From positions 16,016,337 through 16,080,336 of the forward strand of contig NC_060064.1 of assembly GCF_020283565.1 (NCBI RefSeq): a stretch of DNA of 64,000 nt, read 5' to 3'. Of the stretch, positions 63,971 to 64,000 are shown one piece after another. The notes beneath the pieces are model-generated. The model did no database searches and had not been told where the DNA came from. It saw nothing but the letters and a program-made list of their open reading frames with translations. This DNA comes from Trifolium pratense. Its lineage: Eukaryota > Streptophyta > Magnoliopsida > Fabales > Fabaceae. Made by a program: the position numbers and the translations under genes. Position 1 is the stretch's first letter, and every line of letters begins with the position of its first letter.

Positions 63971-64000
63971 AAAAAGAACATCGTATTTTATATTCATAAA

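Larger units (their letters stand above)
62866..64000 (+). other. Start of the long HSFB3 intron
   Basis: AT-rich intron with two SINE-like pieces; no exon 2 (GFRKV...) in any frame. Confidence 0.7.

Overview
This is a plant nuclear window, very probably from a legume. The evidence is multi-exon genes with GT-AG introns, high AT content, dense plant LTR retrotransposons, TRIMs, MITEs, MULEs and tRNA-derived SINEs, and host proteins of plant type (ABCG half transporters, HSFB3, CWC22, and captured CRK, AOX and RAD51 pieces). A Medicago/Trifolium-like genome is my guess from repeat style, not a proven assignment.

Layout. 1-4.1 kb: the end of an hAT-like element built around an inverted minisatellite, inserted into or next to an ABCG transporter gene of which only the last four exons are visible. 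5.2-12.5 kb: a CACTA-like element, a small LTR element with tRNA-Met primer site and target duplication, a TRIM-like element, a large foldback MITE, and a paralogous 'empty site' for the small LTR element at 12.2 kb. 12.8-15.0 kb: a young gag-protease-only copia element with apparently identical LTRs. 16.7-25.7 kb: a 9 kb LTR retrotransposon with no gag-pol. It carries an 18-copy 70-bp tandem array and three antisense genes, each with its own TATA box; its LTRs look identical. 26.4-36.2 kb: an apparently intact nine-exon ABCG half transporter (671 aa) whose introns hold at least five foldback elements. 36.9-38.9 kb: a copia remnant and a stray copy of the last ABCG exon. 39.8-40.8 kb: an intronless ORF covering the MIF4G part of splicing factor CWC22. 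42.6-50.5 kb: a 7.9 kb Mutator-like element with a 9-bp target duplication, carrying fragments of at least four host genes (CRK-type receptor kinase, TLDc protein, RAD51, alternative oxidase). 50.7-51.3 kb: a truncated copia LTR. 52-60.3 kb: an amplified, inverted array of the 5' exons of an RPA70-like gene, ending in the gene's 3' exons. 62.6 kb to the end: exon 1 of a class-B heat shock factor (HSFB3 type), cut off by the window.

The working host genes are probably the ABCG transporter, the CWC22-like ORF and HSFB3. Most of the remainder is mobile DNA. The parts most worth follow-up are the antisense gene set inside the non-autonomous LTR element, the multi-gene-capture MULE with its AOX/RAD51 microhomology junction, and the inverted RPA70 exon array.
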